A stretch of 64,000 bases of DNA from Prochlorococcus sp. MIT 1314 (GCF_034093315.1 NZ_CP139300.1:248001-312000), one strand, 5' to 3'. Counted from the stretch's first letter, positions 10,298 to 18,822 are shown. A program made the numbers and translations. The notes: generated from the letters alone by a model not told the origin.

Positions 10298-10314
10298 TTT
10301 TTTTTTTTTTTTTT
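10297..10314. repeat. 18-nt T/A homopolymer joining umuC stop and next start
   Basis: Eighteen consecutive T on the plus strand. In the sense (minus) direction this reads TG-A18-TG. The first A completes the umuC stop codon TGA and the last A begins the ATG of the metallopeptidase-like gene. No Shine-Dalgarno sequence can fit, so translation of the downstream gene probably depends on reinitiation after umuC. A homopolymer this long is prone to length change and to polymerase slippage, and to sequencing error. Confidence 0.9.
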
Positions 10315-11600
10315 CACTTTACTATAGTTGGTATCTGATTGATATCGGTTGTAGATGAGCGACTTAAGAAATTCTTATTCATTGTCCAACTTTGTGGCTT
10401 TTTTGTAATCGCCCATGTAATTGCATTGTTATTAAATCTTTTATTTAATAAATCAATCGTTCTCATAAGATTTGCTGATTTTTTTAAGTCTTTCTGAGAT
10501 TTGTAATTGATAACTGATTGCTGTAAATATTCGCTATTAGTTAAACCCTGCATTAAAACTCCAGCTTTTGAGAATTTATGTTCGGGATTATAAATTTCTT
10601 TAGATAATTCAACTACTATTTTTAAAATATTATTTGTGTCGTCTGTTGCATTTGTAAGTTTTCTATGAGCACTTCTTTGATAATTTTGATTTGAATATTT
10701 ACTGGTTCTGGCAAATACTCTAATATCAGATGATTGCAAATGCAGACTTCTCATTTTTTCAGACGCTTTTATTGCGTGAGTCGCCAGTGCTTGGGTTAAG
10801 TCTTCTAATTTTGTGACAGGAGTACCAAAACTCCGGCTTACCTGAATTTCTTTTTTTGAGTTCTTGCTTTTTTCTATAGGCAAACATTTATGACCTTTCA
10901 GTTCTAATTGCAATCTTTTCCCAACGATGCCTAATTTCTTAATAATTTCATTTTCTTTCATATCTCTTAACTCTCTAGCATTTTTAATACCTTTACTTTT
11001 TAACCAATTAGAGGTTTGTTTTCCGACTCCCCATATCTCATCTACACTAATTCTTTTCAAATAATTATTCTCATTGCTGGTTCTAGCTAAATCAAATATT
11101 CCAGCTGAATAATCAATATTTTTAGCTAATTTATTAGCAATTTTTGCTCTTACTTTATTTTCTCCTATTCCTACTGTTATGGTAATCCCTAGATTCTGAT
11201 ATATTAATGATCTTATGCTTCTAGCCCAAGGATATAGATTTTTATCATTAGGTCTAGAAATTGAGACAAATGCTTCGTCAATAGAATAAATTTCTATCTG
11301 TTCACAGTAGCTTTTTAGTAAATTCATTAGCCTTCTGCTCATGTCGCCGTAAAGCACGTAGTTTGAGCTTAAGACTGCTACATTTAATTTGTTTAATCTT
11401 TCTTTCACCTTAAAATAAGGAGCTCCCATTTTGATTTTTAAAGCTCGCGCTTCAGGACTTCTTGCAATGATACATCCGTCATTATTAGATAAAATTACTA
11501 CTGGTTTATTTCTTAAATGAGGATTAATATTTTGTTCACATGATGCGTAGAAATTATTGGCATCTATAAGAGCTATAGCATCAATACTTGAAATTTTCAT
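10314..11600 (-). CDS. umuC: DNA polymerase V catalytic subunit (Y-family)
   Basis: Translesion polymerase used after DNA damage together with UmuD'. 428 residues, close to E. coli UmuC length. Y-family active-site motifs are present: LIDANNFYASCEQ (metal ligand D13) and YSIDEAFV (D108, E109). Next come the helix-hairpin-helix stretch EIWGVGKQTSNWLKSKGI and the little-finger region RSFGTPVTKLEDLTQAL. The start ATG overlaps the umuD stop by 4 bp (ATGA), the classic coupled umuDC arrangement. The stop is shared with the A18 homopolymer. Regulation is expected through the LexA-type box upstream of umuD. Confidence 0.96.
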   Translation of the reverse strand: MKISSIDAIALIDANNFYASCEQNINPHLRNKPVVILSNNDGCIIARSPEARALKIKMGAPYFKVKERLNKLNVAVLSSNYVLYGDMSRRLMNLLKSYCEQIEIYSIDEAFVSISRPNDKNLYPWARSIRSLIYQNLGITITVGIGENKVRAKIANKLAKNIDYSAGIFDLARTSNENNYLKRISVDEIWGVGKQTSNWLKSKGIKNARELRDMKENEIIKKLGIVGKRLQLELKGHKCLPIEKSKNSKKEIQVSRSFGTPVTKLEDLTQALATHAIKASEKMRSLHLQSSDIRVFARTSKYSNQNYQRSAHRKLTNATDDTNNILKIVVELSKEIYNPEHKFSKAGVLMQGLTNSEYLQQSVINYKSQKDLKKSANLMRTIDLLNKRFNNNAITWAITKKPQSWTMNKNFLSRSSTTDINQIPTIVK

Positions 11601-12013
11601 AAATAGTTATGTATTGAATAAATAACAACTCCCCATATCTGTACATCAATATGGTTTTTAAACCTAAAATCAGGATAATTGTGATTTTCTGCTTTTAAAT
11701 ATAATTCATTATTTTTTATAGATAATCTTTTTATTGTAAATTCCCCGTCTATCATTGCAATGATAATATTCCCAGGCCTAGCTGTTAAACTCTTGTCTAC
11801 TATTATTAAATCTTTATCTTTGATTCCTGCATTTATCATTGAGTCACCTTTAACTCTAAGAAAAAAAGTGCTAAATGGATTAGATATTAAATGTTCATTT
11901 AAATCAATATTTTCTTCTGTATAGTCATCTGCAGGAGAAGGAAATCCTGCTGATACCGAATCAGTTAATAAGGGGATCTTAAGCTTTTTAGTAGTTGAAT
12001 CAAAGAAATCCAA
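11597..12013 (-). CDS. umuD: DNA polymerase V subunit UmuD (S24 autoprotease)
   Basis: 138 residues. UmuD cleaves itself upon RecA activation to give UmuD', the partner of UmuC. The cleavage site A22-G23 (SAGFPSPADD), nucleophile S58 (GDSM) and Lys95 (FTIKRL) all keep the spacing of E. coli UmuD (24/25, 60, 97), so autoproteolysis should be intact. It lacks the N-terminal DNA-binding domain of LexA. TTG at 12013 is the only usable start, because an in-frame TAA lies two codons upstream. A LexA-type operator sits 14-28 bases upstream. Confidence 0.94.
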   Translation of the reverse strand: MDFFDSTTKKLKIPLLTDSVSAGFPSPADDYTEENIDLNEHLISNPFSTFFLRVKGDSMINAGIKDKDLIIVDKSLTARPGNIIIAMIDGEFTIKRLSIKNNELYLKAENHNYPDFRFKNHIDVQIWGVVIYSIHNYL

Positions 12014-12025
12014 GACTTAAATTAA

Positions 12026-12041
12026 TAGTATATATGTACTA
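12026..12041 (-). promoter_or_regulatory. LexA-type SOS box of the umuD operon
   Basis: The plus-strand bases 12027-12040 read AGTATATATGTACT, a palindrome with one imperfect base (AGTAC-N4-GTACT expected). It agrees with the cyanobacterial LexA consensus that I recall (RGTACNNNDGTWCB) at 13 of 14 positions, and flanking T and A extend the symmetry to 16 bp. It lies 13 bp before the umuD start and overlaps AT-rich promoter-like sequence (TATACT on the minus strand), where bound repressor would block initiation. Confidence 0.7.
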
Positions 12042-12112
12042 TATAATGAAAATTCAAAAAATAGTTAGTTATTAAAATTTTATATATTAATTTTAGATTA
12101 AATCTAATTTTT

Positions 12113-12529
12113 TTAAGAACGATGGTAAGGGGAGTTGTTAGATATAGAAATAGCTCTATAGATTTGCTCGATTAGGAATAATCTAGCTAATTCATGGGGA
12201 AAAGTTAAAGGAGAAAGACTTAATATAAGATCTGATTTTTCTTTTATATCTGAACTAATTCCATCAGTATCGCCGATTAAGAAACCAATTTTTTTATTTT
12301 TAAAATTTAAGAATAAAGAACATAGTTCAACTGAATTAAACTGCTTCCCTTCTTCACTTAGGCAGATAATAATATTGTTATTGGATCTAATATTATTTAA
12401 ATTAAAAGTCTTTAACTCATTAATGGTAAGTTCAGGCATTCTTTTTTTGTATTGATTAATTCCATCTCTAATCCAAAATTTCTTTATTTTGCCGACAGCA
12501 TAAATTGTTAGTCTATTACTCTGAAGCAT
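12113..12529 (-). CDS. rlmH: 23S rRNA (pseudouridine-1915 N3)-methyltransferase RlmH
   Basis: A SPOUT-fold methyltransferase acting on helix 69 of 23S rRNA in assembled ribosomes. The 138-residue product has the family's SAM-binding knot: [14 protein letters not shown] (about 79-92; the usual GGADG reads GDTDG here), then [23 protein letters not shown] and the C-terminal YHR. The N-terminal [25 protein letters not shown] matches RlmH. It lies 19 bp downstream of the small Asn-rich gene and 99 bp before the umuD start. Confidence 0.93.
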   Translation of the reverse strand: MLQSNRLTIYAVGKIKKFWIRDGINQYKKRMPELTINELKTFNLNNIRSNNNIIICLSEEGKQFNSVELCSLFLNFKNKKIGFLIGDTDGISSDIKEKSDLILSLSPLTFPHELARLFLIEQIYRAISISNNSPYHRS

Positions 12530-12548
12530 AAGTAAATATTAAAACCAA

Positions 12549-12881
12549 TTATTCATCAAGAAGATAATTAAATTCATCATATAGTTCCTCTTCGGTTGTT
12601 AATTTCTTAGAAAAATTAGCTCTTCTAGAATTGATATTAGTTTGATTAAGCTCAATTTTTCTTAGTGAATTATTAACGTTAGAAGTCTCTTCTAAAGATT
12701 CTGAATTATCAATTAACGAATAAAAAATTTTATTGGGATCTTCTGAATTAAGTGGATTGGTGATTAAATTATCATTGTTAGGTATATTTGTGTAATTACT
12801 TATATTTTTACTTTCGTTATTTAAATTTTTATTTTTTTTAAATTTATTGAGTTTATCTAAATTTTTTTTTGATAAGCTCAT
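12549..12881 (-). CDS. Small Asn/Lys/Ser-rich protein, function unknown
   Basis: 110 residues, hydrophilic, with very high Asn, Lys and Ser content and no membrane segment or signal peptide. The C-terminal end TTEEELYDEFNYLLDE is acidic and possibly helical. I recognise no family. It probably shares a transcript with rlmH (19 bp spacing) and is divergent from rsmA across 56 bp. Low-complexity composition reduces confidence, but the clean placement between divergent rsmA and codirectional rlmH supports a real gene. Confidence 0.6.
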   Translation of the reverse strand: MSLSKKNLDKLNKFKKNKNLNNESKNISNYTNIPNNDNLITNPLNSEDPNKIFYSLIDNSESLEETSNVNNSLRKIELNQTNINSRRANFSKKLTTEEELYDEFNYLLDE

Positions 12882-12937
12882 GATATAAAGTATTAAATAA
12901 ATTCATATTTAATTTAAACATATTATTTATCTTTTAG

Positions 12938-13762
12938 ATGAATTCTAAAAACTATCATCAAAAAAAAAGATTCGGACAACATTGGTTGGTAAATAAAAAA
13001 ATATTAGAAAAAATTAAAGAAATTGCTTTTCTTAATGAAAATGACTTTATTTTAGAAATTGGTCCAGGTAAAGGAGCTTTAACATCTAAGTTATTAGATT
13101 CAGAAATTAAAAAATTACATGCGATTGAATTAGATAAAGATTTAATAAATTTATTAAATGATAAATTCAATAATAATGATAAGTTTTCACTTCAGCAGGG
13201 AGATATTCTTTCTGTAAATTTAGATTCGATTAATAAGAAGATTACAAAAGTGATTGCAAATATTCCTTACAATATAACTGGCCCAATATTAGATATTTTC
13301 ATAGGCCGATTGGGGATTATAAGAAACTATAGTTACGAAAAAATAATTTTTTTAATGCAGAAAGAAGTTGTAGATAGGATTTTGTCAAAAGAAGGTAGTC
13401 CCTATGCTGGTGCGCTTAGTATAAGAATGCAACTCTTATCAAAAATAAAAAAAATTTGCGATGTACCGCCTTCATCATTTAGTCCGCCTCCAAAAGTTTT
13501 TTCTTCTTTAGTAGTTTTCGAACCAATTAAAAATGATTTAAGATTAGATATAAGTTTAGAAAAATATATAGATAAACTTCTACGAATTTCATTTAATTCT
13601 AGAAGAAAAATGCTTAGAAATACTCTTAATTCAATACTGTCAAATGAAGAGATAAATGAATTATCTGAATCTTCAAAAGTTTGTTTTAATTTAAGACCAC
13701 AAGATATTTCAATTGACCAATGGATTAAGCTTGCAGAAAATTGTATTAAAATTAAAAAATAA
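12938..13762 (+). CDS. rsmA: 16S rRNA (adenine1518/1519-N6)-dimethyltransferase
   Basis: KsgA/RsmA dimethylates two adenines in the 16S 3' hairpin, a late step of small-subunit maturation. 274 residues, the usual length. Motifs include [15 protein letters not shown] (about 9-23), SAM motif [15 protein letters not shown] (about 40-53), acidic HAIELDKDL (about 61-69), and motif [12 protein letters not shown] (about 108-117). The C-terminal RNA-binding domain contains [12 protein letters not shown]. ispE starts 12 bp downstream on the same strand. Confidence 0.97.
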   Translation: MNSKNYHQKKRFGQHWLVNKKILEKIKEIAFLNENDFILEIGPGKGALTSKLLDSEIKKLHAIELDKDLINLLNDKFNNNDKFSLQQGDILSVNLDSINKKITKVIANIPYNITGPILDIFIGRLGIIRNYSYEKIIFLMQKEVVDRILSKEGSPYAGALSIRMQLLSKIKKICDVPPSSFSPPPKVFSSLVVFEPIKNDLRLDISLEKYIDKLLRISFNSRRKMLRNTLNSILSNEEINELSESSKVCFNLRPQDISIDQWIKLAENCIKIKK

Positions 13763-13774
13763 AAATTTAAGTAT

Positions 13775-14710
13775 ATGCAAGATTTAGCTAAAAAGAAAAT
13801 TATTATAAAATCTCCTGCCAAAATAAATTTGCACCTTGAAATTATTGGTAAAAGAGAAGATGGATTCCATGAGTTAGCAATGATTATGCAAAATATTGAT
13901 CTTTTTGATTATTTGGAATTTCAAATTAATAATGAAGGGTTAATTAAACTAGAATCTGATTGTAATGATTTAAGCTTATCTAGTGATAACTTAATTGTTA
14001 AATCGGCAAATCTTTTAAGGAAAAATTCAAATATAGATTTCGGTGCGAATATATTTTTAAGAAAAAATATTCCAATTGGTGCAGGATTAGCTGGTGGATC
14101 CAGTAATGCAGCGGCAACATTAATTGGTCTTAATAAGTTATGGGATTTGAACTTAGATCAAGAAACATTGTGTTCGTTAGCATCAACTTTAGGTTCTGAT
14201 ATACCCTTTTTTATAAAAGGTGGTATTCAATTATGTTTTGGAAGAGGCGAAATTTTGGAGAAATTAGATTCAAACTTTGAATATGGAGTAATTCTTTTAA
14301 AAAATCCAAATGTATCAGTATCTACTGCTGAAACTTATAAAAAATATAGTAATAGATTTTGTGATCAATATCTTACTAATATAGAAATGATTGAGAACAT
14401 AAGAAAAAATTTAAGAGATAATGGTTTAAATAACTTAAATTTTGATAATCAACATTTAACTATCAAAAATGATTTGCAGTTAGTTGTTGAAAATGATAAT
14501 GATTCTGTAAAGCAAGCTTTATATTTACTTTCTAATTTAGAGAATTGTCTGACATTTTCAATGAGCGGATCAGGCCCTACATGCTTTGCAATCTTTAAAG
14601 ATGTAGAGACTGCTAAAAAAGAATTAACTGCAAATTATAAATTATTTAAAGATAAAGGTTACGATTCATGGGTTTGCTCTTTCCTTGAAAAGGGAATAAC
14701 ATTCATATAA
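13775..14710 (+). CDS. ispE: 4-(cytidine 5'-diphospho)-2-C-methyl-D-erythritol kinase
   Basis: Fourth step of the MEP isoprenoid pathway, the route that supplies carotenoids and the chlorophyll phytol tail. dxs, the first step, is also in this window. 311 residues in the GHMP kinase fold. Motif 1 is SPAKINLHLEI (13-23), with the catalytic Lys region. The ATP-binding glycine loop is IPIGAGLAGGSSNAAA (about 99-114), followed by LGSDIPFF (about 143-150) with the catalytic Asp, and motif 3 FSMSGSGPTCFA. It lies 12 bp after rsmA. Confidence 0.97.
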   Translation: MQDLAKKKIIIKSPAKINLHLEIIGKREDGFHELAMIMQNIDLFDYLEFQINNEGLIKLESDCNDLSLSSDNLIVKSANLLRKNSNIDFGANIFLRKNIPIGAGLAGGSSNAAATLIGLNKLWDLNLDQETLCSLASTLGSDIPFFIKGGIQLCFGRGEILEKLDSNFEYGVILLKNPNVSVSTAETYKKYSNRFCDQYLTNIEMIENIRKNLRDNGLNNLNFDNQHLTIKNDLQLVVENDNDSVKQALYLLSNLENCLTFSMSGSGPTCFAIFKDVETAKKELTANYKLFKDKGYDSWVCSFLEKGITFI

Positions 14711-14731
14711 TTTTTTCTATAAACAAAAATT

Positions 14732-15043
14732 ATGGTAGATAAAAATAAAAATGATGAGAATATTCAGAATAATAATATTCCAGAAAAAGGGCCTTTGAAT
14801 TTTATTATTGGATCATTAACAAGTTTTTTATTATTTATATTTTTTTATTTCTTAAGTAATAAAATTGCAATTTATTTTTCTATACATAAACCATCTAATT
14901 CATCTGAAATAGTACAAAATATTTCTTCTAGTATTAATACCTTAATAATTGGATTATCTTTTTTACTAACTTTTTCTTTTGCTTTCATAGGCATTGGCCT
15001 TTTTATTGTATTTATTCGCAGTTTTTTTCTGAAGAAAAGTTGA
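14732..15043 (+). CDS. DUF3082-like two-helix membrane protein
   Basis: 103 residues. The hydrophilic N-terminus (about 1-24) is rich in Asn and Lys. Two membrane segments follow (about 27-50 and 70-95) with a Ser-rich loop between them. Length, topology and position after ispE fit the cyanobacterial DUF3082 family as I recall it; the assignment is tentative. Function is unknown. It lies 21 bp after ispE and 33 bp before a 31-codon membrane ORF. Confidence 0.7.
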   Translation: MVDKNKNDENIQNNNIPEKGPLNFIIGSLTSFLLFIFFYFLSNKIAIYFSIHKPSNSSEIVQNISSSINTLIIGLSFLLTFSFAFIGIGLFIVFIRSFFLKKS

Positions 15044-15076
15044 ATTAATAATATTATAAAAAAAATACTATTCTTA

Positions 15077-15172
15077 ATGACTTTACATGACCTAGGTCTT
15101 TTAATTCTTTTGCTCTCACCAGGAATGATTTTGTCAATATTACTACTTATAACCTTTGCAGAAGGAGGATAA
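15077..15172 (+). CDS. 31-residue single-helix membrane protein, unassigned
   Basis: ATG at 15077 opens 31 codons ending in TAA: MTLHDLGLLILLLSPGMI... and finishing ITFAEGG. Residues about 5-27 form one strongly hydrophobic helix with a Pro near the middle and a short acidic, glycine-rich tail. This size and shape are typical of small thylakoid-complex subunits (PsaM, PsbM, PetN, Psb30 and similar), but the sequence does not match any I can recall, so no name is given. It fills most of the otherwise unexplained gap between the DUF3082-like gene and pdhB. Confidence 0.5.
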   Translation: MTLHDLGLLILLLSPGMILSILLLITFAEGG

Positions 15173-15202
15173 ATTAACCTGAATGGTAAGATTATATATG
15201 TG

Positions 15203-15221
15203 ATTAATTAGGAAATTAATT
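15203..15221 (+). promoter_or_regulatory. Hairpin displaying the pdhB Shine-Dalgarno in its loop
   Basis: A 7-bp AT inverted repeat (ATTAATT at 15203-15209 and AATTAAT at 15214-15220) brackets the tetraloop AGGA (15210-15213). The AGGA is a good Shine-Dalgarno element 8 nt before the pdhB GTG start at 15222. The helix is all A-U, so it may be weak in vivo. It supports the GTG choice. Confidence 0.4.
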
Positions 15222-16205
15222 GTGGCTGGAACATTATTGTTTAATGCTTTGAGAGAGGCAATTGACGAAGAAATGGCAAATGATGTTAATGTTTGCGTTA
15301 TGGGTGAAGATGTTGGTCAATACGGAGGTTCTTATAAAGTAACTAAGGATTTATATGAAAAATATGGCGAGTTTCGAGTATTAGATACTCCTATTGCCGA
15401 GAACAGTTTTACAGGTATGGCTGTAGGTGCTGCAATGACTGGCCTGAGACCAATAGTAGAAGGAATGAATATGGGTTTTCTTCTTTTAGCCTTTAACCAG
15501 ATATCTAATAATATGGGAATGCTTAGATATACAAGTGGAGGTAATTATAAGATTCCGGCAGTAGTTCGCGGCCCAGGTGGAGTTGGTCGACAACTTGGAG
15601 CTGAACATAGTCAAAGACTTGAAGCCTATTTTCATGCAGTCCCTGGTATAAAAATTGTGGCTTGTAGTACTCCCACAAATGCTAAAGGTTTAATGAAAGC
15701 AGCGATAAGAGATGATAATCCAGTTTTGTTTTTTGAACATGTACTTCTATATAATTTGTCTGAGGAATTACCTGAGGAAGACTACACCTGTGCTTTAGAT
15801 CAAGCTGACGTGGTAAAAGAAGGTAAAGATGTTACTTTATTAACTTATTCAAGAATGAGACATCATTGCCTTAAAGCTGTTGAAGAATTAGATAAAAAGG
15901 GAATAGATGTTGAGTTAATTGATTTGATAAGTTTAAAACCCTTTGATATGGATACCATTGCAAAATCAATAAGAAAAACAAATAAAGTAATTATTGTTGA
16001 AGAATGCATGAAAACAGGAGGTATAGGTGCAGAATTAATTGCTTTGATAACAGAAGAGTGTTTCGATGATCTAGATGCCAGACCAATTAGGTTATCAAGC
16101 CAGGATATACCAACTCCTTATAATGGAAATCTTGAGAATTTGACGATAATACAGCCACATCAAATAATTGAAAAAGTTGAACATTTAACAACCGGGAGTT
16201 TATAG
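15222..16205 (+). CDS. pdhB: Pyruvate dehydrogenase E1 component, beta subunit
   Basis: Half of the thiamine-diphosphate E1 enzyme that decarboxylates pyruvate and passes the acetyl group to E2, feeding acetyl-CoA synthesis. 327 residues, the usual E1-beta length. Recognisable blocks are [19 protein letters not shown] (about 27-45), [34 protein letters not shown], and the transketolase C-domain [18 protein letters not shown]...[12 protein letters not shown]. The start is GTG, with AGGA 8 nt upstream. secD begins 3 bp after its stop. The alpha subunit is not in this window. Confidence 0.96.
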   Translation: MAGTLLFNALREAIDEEMANDVNVCVMGEDVGQYGGSYKVTKDLYEKYGEFRVLDTPIAENSFTGMAVGAAMTGLRPIVEGMNMGFLLLAFNQISNNMGMLRYTSGGNYKIPAVVRGPGGVGRQLGAEHSQRLEAYFHAVPGIKIVACSTPTNAKGLMKAAIRDDNPVLFFEHVLLYNLSEELPEEDYTCALDQADVVKEGKDVTLLTYSRMRHHCLKAVEELDKKGIDVELIDLISLKPFDMDTIAKSIRKTNKVIIVEECMKTGGIGAELIALITEECFDDLDARPIRLSSQDIPTPYNGNLENLTIIQPHQIIEKVEHLTTGSL

Positions 16206-16208
16206 TCA

Positions 16209-17687
16209 ATGAAAAGAAGGCAGGGCTGGCTTTTTTTTATAATATTTCTACTTACATTATCAGTTTATTTATTAATAAATTACCCTTTAAATTTAGGCTT
16301 GGATTTACAAGGTGGTTCTCAACTTACACTTCAACTTGTTAAAGAGGAAGGTAAGGTAACCAAAGATGAACTTGAAGCAGTTAAGTCGGTTATTGATAGA
16401 CGAGTTAACAATTTAGGTGTTTCCGAGTCCAATTTGCAAACCTTAGGTCGAGATCAATTGATTTTAGAATTACCTGGTGAGCAGAACCCATTAGCAGCTT
16501 CCAGGGTTTTAGGTAAGACTGCTTTACTAGAATTTAGAACCCAAAAAGTAGGAACATCAAGTGAATTAAGAAAATTACAACTTCAGAGATCCAATATTAA
16601 AGGTTTAATAGAAAAATATTCCTCTGTAGAAATAAATAAATATGGAGATAATTTCTTAGATAATATTCAGGATAGCCTTAAAGATATTGAGCAAGAATTA
16701 AATTACTCTGCCACGAGTGACGAATTATATGGAAAATTAATAGAGATAAAAAAGCATGTTGATAAATTAATTGCAAATCTATTTAACAAAACTGATTTAT
16801 CTGGCAAGGATCTAATTAATGCAGGTAGGAGACAAGAACAAACAAATAATAACTGGGAAGTTTTAATAACTTTTAGTAGTGCAGGGGGGGATAAATTTGC
16901 AGAAATTACAAAGTCAATTGCTGGTACTAATCAACTACTAGCTATTATTCTTGATGGAGAATCTATAAGTGAAGCCAGTGTTGGAAGTCAGTTTGTCAAT
17001 ACTGGTATTACAGGTGGATCTGCCACAATAAGTGGTAATTTTAATGCCGAAAATGCTAGAGAATTAGAGGTTCAACTTAAAGGCGGTTCATTGCCATTGC
17101 CAATTGAAATAGTAGAGACAAACACCATTGGAGCTCTTCTAGGTTCTAATAATATTCTCAAAAGCTTTTATGCAGCAGTAAGTGGATTAATTTTTGTTGG
17201 GATATTTATGATTTTTAACTATAGAATTTTAGGTTTGGTTTCAGTTATTTCTCTAATACTCTATGGATTTTTTAACTTAGCTCTTTATTCTTTAATACCT
17301 GTAACTTTAACTTTACCTGGAATATCTGGCCTCATATTAAGTATTGGTATGGCTGTTGATGCAAATATTCTAATATTTGAGAGAATTCGAGAAGAATTAT
17401 ATAGTGGAAATACTCTTATTAGATCTATTGATAGTGGTTTTCAAAGAGCTAATTCTTCAATAGTTGATGGTCACATTACAACGCTTCTAAGTTGTTTTAT
17501 ATTATTTTTATTAGGAACAAATTTTGTTAAGGGTTTTGCTGCAACATTAGGTATTGGTGTAGTAATAAGCTTATTTACATCATTAAATTGTTCTAAAACA
17601 ATTTTGAGATTTTTTACAACCTATCAATCATTAAGACAAAAAAATCTTTACCTTTCCAAGGAAAACTTTTCTGATAATAAAATTTAA
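16209..17687 (+). CDS. secD: Protein translocase subunit SecD
   Basis: SecD with SecF uses the proton gradient to pull preproteins through SecYEG. 492 residues, in the shorter cyanobacterial range. TM1 is at about 8-24, followed at once by NLGLDLQGGSQLTLQL, the SecD signature. A large periplasmic domain (about 45-310) contains IIDRRVNNLGVSE-type sequence and ends with LPLPIEIVETNTIGALLG. Five C-terminal TMs include the conserved GMAVDANILIFERIREEL. secF follows 13 bp downstream. Confidence 0.96.
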   Translation: MKRRQGWLFFIIFLLTLSVYLLINYPLNLGLDLQGGSQLTLQLVKEEGKVTKDELEAVKSVIDRRVNNLGVSESNLQTLGRDQLILELPGEQNPLAASRVLGKTALLEFRTQKVGTSSELRKLQLQRSNIKGLIEKYSSVEINKYGDNFLDNIQDSLKDIEQELNYSATSDELYGKLIEIKKHVDKLIANLFNKTDLSGKDLINAGRRQEQTNNNWEVLITFSSAGGDKFAEITKSIAGTNQLLAIILDGESISEASVGSQFVNTGITGGSATISGNFNAENARELEVQLKGGSLPLPIEIVETNTIGALLGSNNILKSFYAAVSGLIFVGIFMIFNYRILGLVSVISLILYGFFNLALYSLIPVTLTLPGISGLILSIGMAVDANILIFERIREELYSGNTLIRSIDSGFQRANSSIVDGHITTLLSCFILFLLGTNFVKGFAATLGIGVVISLFTSLNCSKTILRFFTTYQSLRQKNLYLSKENFSDNKI

Positions 17688-17700
17688 TTCTGATTATTCT

Positions 17701-18618
17701 ATGAAATTATTCAACCTTGACCTAATAAAAAATAAAAGAAAAATAATATTTTTTTCTACATTTCTTTTATTGCTAAGCCTATTAGGAATTTTATATTCCA
17801 CTTTTAATACTTCTTATAAGAAACCAATTAATCTAGGGATGGATTTTATTGGAGGAAATGAATTAAGAATTGAAAGAGTCTGTCCAAATGAATGTTCTTA
17901 TATTTCTCCCGATTTAGTATTAGAAAATTTAAGAGAAAGCTCCAAAAATAAAAATCTATTTAATACTGTTAATTTACAATTCCAAAATAATAATAAACTA
18001 GTATCAATAAGAACACCCTACTTAAATATTGAAGAATCTAATAATCTAATTAATAATCTTGAAAATATTATTGGCCCTTTAAATTATGAGAGTAAAAATT
18101 CAAGATTGATAGGACCAAAGCTAGGAAAAAGATTGCTTACTAATTGTGCTACCTCATTAGTTGTCTCCTTATTTGCAATATCCTTATACATAACAATTAG
18201 ATTTGATAGAAAATATGCATTATTTGCATTGTTAGCTTTATTCCATGATTTATTAATAGTTTTCGGAATTTTCTCTTGGTTAGGAATTATTTTATCTGTT
18301 GAGGTAAATAGTTTATTTGCAGTCTCTTTGTTAACTATTGCGGGTTATTCAGTAAATGATACTGTTGTAATTTTTGATAGGATACGTGAAAATTTAAGAT
18401 CAACTAGTAAAGGGCATAATGAAATTATTCAATTATCGGTTAATGAATCATTTAGGAGAACGACTTTTACTAGTATTACTACCCTAATTCCTTTAATAAC
18501 ACTAATTTTGTTTGGTTCCTATTCACTTTTTTGGTTTTCTATTTCTCTATCATTAGGAATTATAATTGGAAGTTATTCAAGTATTTTATTGGCTCCATCT
18601 TTTTTGTTAAAAGATTAA
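17701..18618 (+). CDS. secF: Protein translocase subunit SecF
   Basis: Partner of SecD. 305 residues. TM1 at about 15-33, then the SecF signature NLGMDFIGGNELRIE (about 43-57), a shorter periplasmic domain than SecD, and five C-terminal TMs. Conserved motifs are SLLTIAGYSVNDTVVIFDRIRENLR (about 209-233) and SFRRTTFTSITTLIPLITLILFG. The Asp residue in the VNDTVVIFDR motif lies in TM4 as in the family. The gene is followed by a 60-codon membrane ORF 18 bp downstream. Confidence 0.96.
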   Translation: MKLFNLDLIKNKRKIIFFSTFLLLLSLLGILYSTFNTSYKKPINLGMDFIGGNELRIERVCPNECSYISPDLVLENLRESSKNKNLFNTVNLQFQNNNKLVSIRTPYLNIEESNNLINNLENIIGPLNYESKNSRLIGPKLGKRLLTNCATSLVVSLFAISLYITIRFDRKYALFALLALFHDLLIVFGIFSWLGIILSVEVNSLFAVSLLTIAGYSVNDTVVIFDRIRENLRSTSKGHNEIIQLSVNESFRRTTFTSITTLIPLITLILFGSYSLFWFSISLSLGIIIGSYSSILLAPSFLLKD

Positions 18619-18636
18619 GTTTAAGTTTACAATATT

Positions 18637-18819
18637 ATGAAATTCAATTGCTATCTAATAGTTTTGCTTTCTTTAGTTTTAATTGATCTTTCTACTGAAT
18701 TAAGAATATTATTTGATCATTTTACTTTTAATTCACTATATTTTGCTTTATCTAAACATCCCTTAGCTTTCTTTATAATGTTCTCTTATCCATATTTATA
18801 TAAAAAATTAATTAAGTAA
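18637..18819 (+). CDS. Small hydrophobic protein, function unknown
   Basis: 60 residues: MKFNCYLIVLLSLVLIDLSTELR..., with one clear membrane helix (about 4-18) and a second hydrophobic, aromatic segment (about 33-54) ending in a basic tail KKLIK. No family recognised. It lies 18 bp after secF in the same direction and ends 3 bp from the convergent AI-2E-type gene. The placement and hydrophobicity argue for a real small membrane gene, but there is no homology evidence. Confidence 0.55.
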   Translation: MKFNCYLIVLLSLVLIDLSTELRILFDHFTFNSLYFALSKHPLAFFIMFSYPYLYKKLIK

Positions 18820-18822
18820 TTT

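Noticed and set aside
13402-13821. 139-codon frame antisense across rsmA and ispE
   Set aside because: Covers conserved RsmA C-terminus and the ispE start; no domain and no neighbour logic.
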